This document shows, piece after piece, positions 59,855-64,000 of a DNA stretch of 64,000 bases (the stretch's first letter is position 1; each line of letters begins with the position of its first letter). The stretch comes from Phaeobacter bryozoorum (GTDB taxonomy: Bacteria; Pseudomonadota; Alphaproteobacteria; Rhodobacterales; Rhodobacteraceae), in NCBI RefSeq assembly GCF_041893525.1, contig NZ_CP169068.1; one strand, 5' to 3'. The translations under genes and the position numbers were made by a program. The notes beneath the pieces are model-generated. The model was not told the DNA's origin and searched no databases. It worked only from the letters and a program-made list of their open reading frames with translations.

Positions 59855-60706
59855 TCAGTTCCTAACCAGGTCAAGGTTTTTCAGGATTGCGGGGTCTAGA
59901 TCTTCGATCTCAGGGCGTTCAATCGTTGCCGAGGTGGTCAGGGAGAGTACGCGCTCTTCTACCGCGTCCTGGCGCATCTGCGCTGCAAGCTCTTCGCGGA
60001 CCTCGTCAAAGGTAGGCGCAGCAGAGGTGCGCCGTTCGTTGAGCTTGATCACATGCCAGCCGAACTGGGTTTGAACCGGTTCGGAGACGTCACCGGTACG
60101 CATCGCGAGGACGGCTTCTTCAAATTCCGGGACCATGCGCCCCTTGCCAAACCAGCCGAGCTCCCCACCGTTCGGGCCGGAGGGACCGGTCGACCGTTCG
60201 CGCGCTAGAGTGGCAAAATCAGCACCAGCCTCCAGCTCGGCGCGAATTTCGGCTGCATCCTCCTTGGTCTCGACCAGAATATGCGAGGCGTTGAATTCAT
60301 CACCGCCGGTTCCGTCGGTGTATTTCTCGTCGTAGGCGGCGCGAAGGTCCTGTTCGGAGGCGGCACCCTCCATCACCTTTTCGATGACATCAGCGGCCAG
60401 CAGCGAACGGGCTTCATTCTCGAGGGAGAGTTCGACGTATTTCGGAACCTCGCCATTCAGTTCCTGTTTCAGGCTGGTTTGCTGAATCAGCTGGTCCAGA
60501 ATTGCGTCATAGAGAACATCATCCGGCAGCTGCTGATACTGCTGCGGCAGCGTCGCGCGGGCGATGATCATGTGACCAATCGTGATCTCTTCGCCATTCA
60601 CCTTTGCAACCACTGTATTGGCATGTGGTTCGGCCACAGCGGGTATGGGCAGTGTCAAGGCGGTCGTCAGGGCCAGCCCAGACAAATAAGTGAGACCTTT
60701 GCGCAT
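59855..60706 (-). CDS. Periplasmic parvulin-type peptidyl-prolyl isomerase
   Basis: The protein is 283 residues from the ATG at 60706, with GGAAG upstream. A longer frame to 61498 runs antisense to secA and is rejected. The signal peptide ends IPAVAEP. The N-terminal chaperone part is followed by a PpiC domain with FNASHILVETKEDAAEIRAE, GPNGGELGWFGKGRMVPEF and FGWHVIKL. It resembles PrsA/SurA-like foldases. It is divergent from secA, so secretion and folding share a promoter region. Confidence 0.9.
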   Translation of the reverse strand: MRKGLTYLSGLALTTALTLPIPAVAEPHANTVVAKVNGEEITIGHMIIARATLPQQYQQLPDDVLYDAILDQLIQQTSLKQELNGEVPKYVELSLENEARSLLAADVIEKVMEGAASEQDLRAAYDEKYTDGTGGDEFNASHILVETKEDAAEIRAELEAGADFATLARERSTGPSGPNGGELGWFGKGRMVPEFEEAVLAMRTGDVSEPVQTQFGWHVIKLNERRTSAAPTFDEVREELAAQMRQDAVEERVLSLTTSATIERPEIEDLDPAILKNLDLVRN

Positions 60707-60883
60707 TGAATTCTTCCTATTCTCTGGCCACGGCTGGGCGTAGCGTTGACACCGTATTTGCGGGACCTTACATCGCCATGAGGCCTTTGACAGGACCGCT
60801 GTTCCATCATTGTTTATGAGTTGCAAGCGGGGCGGGCAAGCCTGCCAACGCCAGGGGCCAATGACAGGACGGTTGGAGAACAC

Positions 60884-63571
60884 ATGCTGGGTATCGGAAC
60901 ACTCGCCAAAAAGGTTTTCGGCACGCCGAATGACCGCAAAATCAAGGCGACACGGCCGCTGATTGCCAAGATCAACGCGCTGGAGCCCGAGTTCGAGAAA
61001 CTCAGCGATCAGGAGTTGCAGGACAAAACCGCCGAGCTGCGCAAGCGCGCCGGTGACGGAGAGAGCCTGGATGACCTTCTGCCCGAGGCTTTTGCCAACG
61101 TACGCGAGGCGGCGCGGCGTGCGCTGGGGCTGCGGGCCTTTGATACGCAGCTCATGGGTGGCATCTTTCTGCACCAGGGCAATATTTCCGAGATGAAGAC
61201 CGGTGAGGGTAAAACCCTCGTTGCGACCTTCCCGGCCTATCTCAATGCGCTGACCGGCAAGGGCGTGCATGTGGTGACGGTGAACGAATACCTCGCCAAG
61301 CGCGACAGCGAGTGGATGGGCAAGGTCTTTGCGCAACTCGGCATGACCACCGGCGTGATCTGGTCCGGCCAGCCTGATGCGGAGAAGATGGCTGCCTATC
61401 AGAGCGATGTCACTTATGCGACCAACAACGAGCTGGGCTTTGACTACCTGCGCGACAACATGAAGCCAAGCCTCGATCAGGTTTTCCAGAAACACCATAA
61501 TTTCGCGATTGTGGATGAGGTCAACTCGATCCTGATCGACGAGGCGCGTACGCCGCTGATCATCTCAGGTCCGGCGGAAGATCGCTCGGAACTCTACTCG
61601 ACCATCGACAAGATGATCCCGCTCCTGAGTGATGATCACTATGAGTTGGACGAAAAAACCCGCGGCGTGACCTTCACCGAGGATGGCAACGAATACCTCG
61701 AGCAGCAGTTGATCGCCCATGGCCTGCTGGAAGAGGGAGCGTCACTGTATGATCCTGAGAGCACTACGGTAGTACATCACGTCAACCAGGCGCTGCGGGC
61801 GCATAAGCTGTTCCAGCGCGACAAGGACTACATCGTGCGCGATGGCGAGGTGGTGCTGATCGATGAATTCACCGGTCGGATGATGGCCGGTCGCCGCCTT
61901 TCCGAGGGTCTGCATCAGGCCATCGAAGCCAAGGAAGAGGTTAAGATTCAGCCCGAGAACACAACGCTGGCCTCCGTGACCTTTCAGAACTACTTCCGCC
62001 TCTACAGCAAGCTGTCCGGGATGACCGGCACAGCGATGACCGAGGCCGAGGAATTTGCCGAGATCTACGGTCTGGGTGTGGTCGAGGTTCCAACCAACCG
62101 ACCAATCGCTCGTAAGGATGAGGACGATCAGGTCTACCGCACGGCTGTCGAGAAATACCGTGCGATGATTGAAGAGACCAAGAAGGCCCATGAAAAGGGC
62201 CAGCCTGTTCTTTTGGGCACGACCTCGATCGAAAAATCCGAGCTGCTCAGCCAGATGCTGGAGAAAGAGGGCATCAAGCACAACGTGCTGAACGCCCGTC
62301 ACCACGAACAGGAAGCCAAGATTGTGGCGGAGGCCGGTCGTCTGGGCGCTGTGACCATCGCTACCAACATGGCCGGCCGCGGGACCGACATTCAGTTGGG
62401 CGGTAATGTGGAGCTGAAGGTGCTGGATGCGCTGGACGCCCAGCCCGATGCCGACCCGGTTGCCCTGCGCACCGAGGAAGAGGCCAAACATGCCGCGGAA
62501 AAGCAGAGTGTTCTGGACGCAGGTGGCCTGTTCGTGATGGCTTCCGAACGCCACGAGAGCCGCCGGATCGACAACCAGCTGCGCGGTCGCTCCGGTCGCC
62601 AGGGCGATCCGGGTCGCACCGTGTTCTACCTCAGCCTTGAAGATGATCTGATGCGCATCTTCGGGTCAGAGCGACTGGACAAGCTGTTGTCGACCCTTGG
62701 CATGAAAGAGGGCGAGGCGATCATTCACCCTTGGGTGAACAAGTCGCTGGAACGCGCCCAGGCAAAGGTCGAAGGCCGCAACTTTGACATGCGTAAGAAC
62801 GTTCTGAAATTCGACGACGTGATGAATGATCAGCGCAAGGTGATCTTTAACCAGCGTCGCGAAATCATGGCTGCTGAAGATCTGTCCGAAATCGTCGGTG
62901 ATATGCGTCATGAGGTGATCGACGATCTTCTCGATGTGCATATGCCGGCCAAGACCTATGCCGACCAATGGGACAGCGAGGGCCTGCAGGCGCAGGTCCG
63001 CGAGAAACTCGGGCTTGATGTCCCCGTGGTCGACTGGGCTGCCGAAGAAGGCGTCGATGACGAGCAGATCCGCGAACGTCTGGTCGCCGCCAGCGATGCC
63101 AAGATGGCAGAAAAGACCGAAGCGTTTGGTGCTGAAACCATGCGCAATATCGAAAAGCAGGTTCTGCTTCAGACCATCGACGCGAAATGGCGCGAACATC
63201 TTCTGACGCTGGAACATCTGCGTTCTGTGGTGGGCTTCCGTGGCTACGCGCAGCGTGATCCGCTCAATGAATATAAGAATGAGAGTTTCCAGCTGTTTGA
63301 AACGATGCTCGATACGCTGCGTGAAACCGTCACTCAGCAGCTCGCACATGTGCGCCCCATCAGCGAAGAAGAGCAGCGCCAGATGATGATGCAGCTGGCC
63401 GCCCAGCAGGCGGAACTGCAAAGGGCCGCTGCTGGCGCTGCGTTGCCGGAGGCACCAGCCGATGGGTTTGTTGAAGACGATCCATCGACATGGGGCAATC
63501 CATCTCGCAATGACAAATGCCCTTGTGGGTCTGGCAAGAAGTTCAAACACTGCCATGGCAGCCTCAGCTGA
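60884..63571 (+). CDS. secA: Preprotein translocase ATPase SecA
   Basis: The protein is 895 residues from the ATG at 60884 (TTGGAGAACAC upstream). Walker A is MKTGEGKTLVATF. TNNELGFDYLRDNM, VDEVNSILIDEARTPLIIS and ATNMAGRGTDIQLGG are hallmarks. The C-terminal zinc segment DKCPCGSGKKFKHCHG binds SecB and lipid. SecA powers export through SecYEG, and its chaperone partner SecB is at the left end of the window. Confidence 0.97.
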   Translation: MLGIGTLAKKVFGTPNDRKIKATRPLIAKINALEPEFEKLSDQELQDKTAELRKRAGDGESLDDLLPEAFANVREAARRALGLRAFDTQLMGGIFLHQGNISEMKTGEGKTLVATFPAYLNALTGKGVHVVTVNEYLAKRDSEWMGKVFAQLGMTTGVIWSGQPDAEKMAAYQSDVTYATNNELGFDYLRDNMKPSLDQVFQKHHNFAIVDEVNSILIDEARTPLIISGPAEDRSELYSTIDKMIPLLSDDHYELDEKTRGVTFTEDGNEYLEQQLIAHGLLEEGASLYDPESTTVVHHVNQALRAHKLFQRDKDYIVRDGEVVLIDEFTGRMMAGRRLSEGLHQAIEAKEEVKIQPENTTLASVTFQNYFRLYSKLSGMTGTAMTEAEEFAEIYGLGVVEVPTNRPIARKDEDDQVYRTAVEKYRAMIEETKKAHEKGQPVLLGTTSIEKSELLSQMLEKEGIKHNVLNARHHEQEAKIVAEAGRLGAVTIATNMAGRGTDIQLGGNVELKVLDALDAQPDADPVALRTEEEAKHAAEKQSVLDAGGLFVMASERHESRRIDNQLRGRSGRQGDPGRTVFYLSLEDDLMRIFGSERLDKLLSTLGMKEGEAIIHPWVNKSLERAQAKVEGRNFDMRKNVLKFDDVMNDQRKVIFNQRREIMAAEDLSEIVGDMRHEVIDDLLDVHMPAKTYADQWDSEGLQAQVREKLGLDVPVVDWAAEEGVDDEQIRERLVAASDAKMAEKTEAFGAETMRNIEKQVLLQTIDAKWREHLLTLEHLRSVVGFRGYAQRDPLNEYKNESFQLFETMLDTLRETVTQQLAHVRPISEEEQRQMMMQLAAQQAELQRAAAGAALPEAPADGFVEDDPSTWGNPSRNDKCPCGSGKKFKHCHGSLS

Positions 63572-63642
63572 GGCACCGGAGAGGTGAGATAGTCTGGCGA
63601 AAACAGTGAAAATTGCATGCTTTCGCCAGATTCTCAGCAAGG

Positions 63643-63667
63643 GGCGGCCATCAATTGGTCGCCTTTC
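63643..63667 (+). terminator. Terminator after secA
   Basis: A stem GGCGGCCA / TGGTCGCC with one G-U pair and loop TCAAT is followed by TTTCT. A second inverted repeat, CTGGCGAAA (63594-63602) / TTTCGCCAG (63621-63629), lies just before it. Confidence 0.6.
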
Positions 63668-63708
63668 TGCGTCACGGTTCCTTAACCTTTTTGGGTAAGG
63701 AGTCGGTA

Positions 63709-64000
63709 ATGATCAGCAAACGTACAGCCTTGATGAGCGCGGCCACCCTCTGTAGCGCACTCGCGATCGGTCTTGTTATGCAACATGCCGATGGCGGTCC
63801 GCAGGCGACTGCAGAAGCCGCGGTTCCTGCGAAGGGGCTTGCGGTTGCGGCCGTAGACAACCTGCCAGACCTCTCGACCGGTGGTGCCCTTCAGATTGAG
63901 GCGATCAGCCTCACTGCGGCCACACCTGCTTCCGGCGGCGAGGGCGAAGCCCGTCAGGCCGGGCGTCATGACCCAGAGACCACCTGCGATATGACAGCAG
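63709..64000 (+). CDS. Hypothetical exported protein, 5' fragment
   Basis: The frame begins at ATG 63709, with GGTAAGGAG upstream, and is open to the window edge, giving 97 residues. MISKRTALMSAATLCSALAI and GLVMQHAD form an N-terminal hydrophobic anchor or signal. An alanine-rich region and RHDPETTCDMTA follow, with a cysteine that may matter in the rest. Such genes lie downstream of secA in related genomes and are often called translocase by position only. I do not recognise a function. Confidence 0.65.
   Translation, partial: MISKRTALMSAATLCSALAIGLVMQHADGGPQATAEAAVPAKGLAVAAVDNLPDLSTGGALQIEAISLTAATPASGGEGEARQAGRHDPETTCDMTA

Noticed and set aside
60707..61498. N-terminal extension of the parvulin gene
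   Set aside because: It is antisense to secA; the signal peptide at 60706 marks the real start.
1..64000. Phage, insertion sequence, CRISPR array or genomic island
   Set aside because: No transposase, integrase, direct-repeat array or tRNA-flanked insertion was seen; gene content and codon style are uniform.

Overview
The window looks like ordinary chromosome from a marine alphaproteobacterium of the family Rhodobacteraceae, most like the Roseobacter group (Phaeobacter, Ruegeria or Leisingera type). This rests on gene order, protein sequence style, high GC coding usage, a NaChBac-type sodium channel and a group-typical intergenic repeat. No genus is claimed. I see no phage, insertion sequence, tRNA, rRNA or CRISPR array. 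Almost every gene is a recognisable core gene.

Positions 1-11,132 look like the replication-origin neighbourhood. On the left, secB (tail) faces the dnaQ-coaE-aroE-maf operon, whose genes overlap by 4-8 bases. On the right run hemJ, rho, mnmE, mnmG, rsmG, parA and parB. Between maf and hemJ lies a gene-free stretch of about 400 bases. It carries five DnaA-box-like sites, two GANTC sites joined to TGCCGGCA palindromes, and an AT-rich segment, so it is a strong oriC candidate. Two perfect parS palindromes sit inside coding DNA, one over the start of mnmG and one near the start of rsmG, just upstream of parAB. The convergent gene after parB, a ybaN/DUF454 gene, is cut by one in-frame amber codon.

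Positions 11,137-30,546 hold proteostasis and housekeeping genes (hemW, rdgB, rph, divergent hrcA-grpE, mutS) and metabolism (maeB, a PfkB kinase, msrA, a class IV aminotransferase with a sulfotransferase-like partner, SCP2, DUF1810, argG, ilvA). They end with an Hpt protein divergent from a receiver-PP2C phosphatase. Positions 30,625-39,451 hold hslO, a CoA-type NUDIX gene and the CCA-adding enzyme in one overlapping operon, two tandem ABC half-transporters, an RlmD-type methyltransferase and the sodium channel.

Positions 39,516-49,395 hold a small envelope cluster (two L,D-transpeptidases and a CAP lipoprotein), a 60-residue exported peptide, a 1009-residue kinase-M23-aminotransferase fusion, hemH, a methyltransferase, comF, grxC, a nitrilase and a MarR regulator. 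A gene-free 270-base stretch follows with a strong leftward terminator and several hairpins, a possible structured RNA or long ubiG 3' UTR. Positions 49,666-64,000 hold ubiG, pip with a short solute-binding protein, the rimP-nusA-ylxR-infB operon, a tiny unannotated ORF, mutT-argJ-parvulin, secA and the start of one further gene.

The most rewarding items for follow-up are the oriC/parS arrangement, the amber-interrupted ybaN with parB's terminator embedded in it, the three-domain fusion protein and the 49.4-49.7 kb RNA candidate. All family assignments come from reading motifs in the translated sequence. No database search was run.
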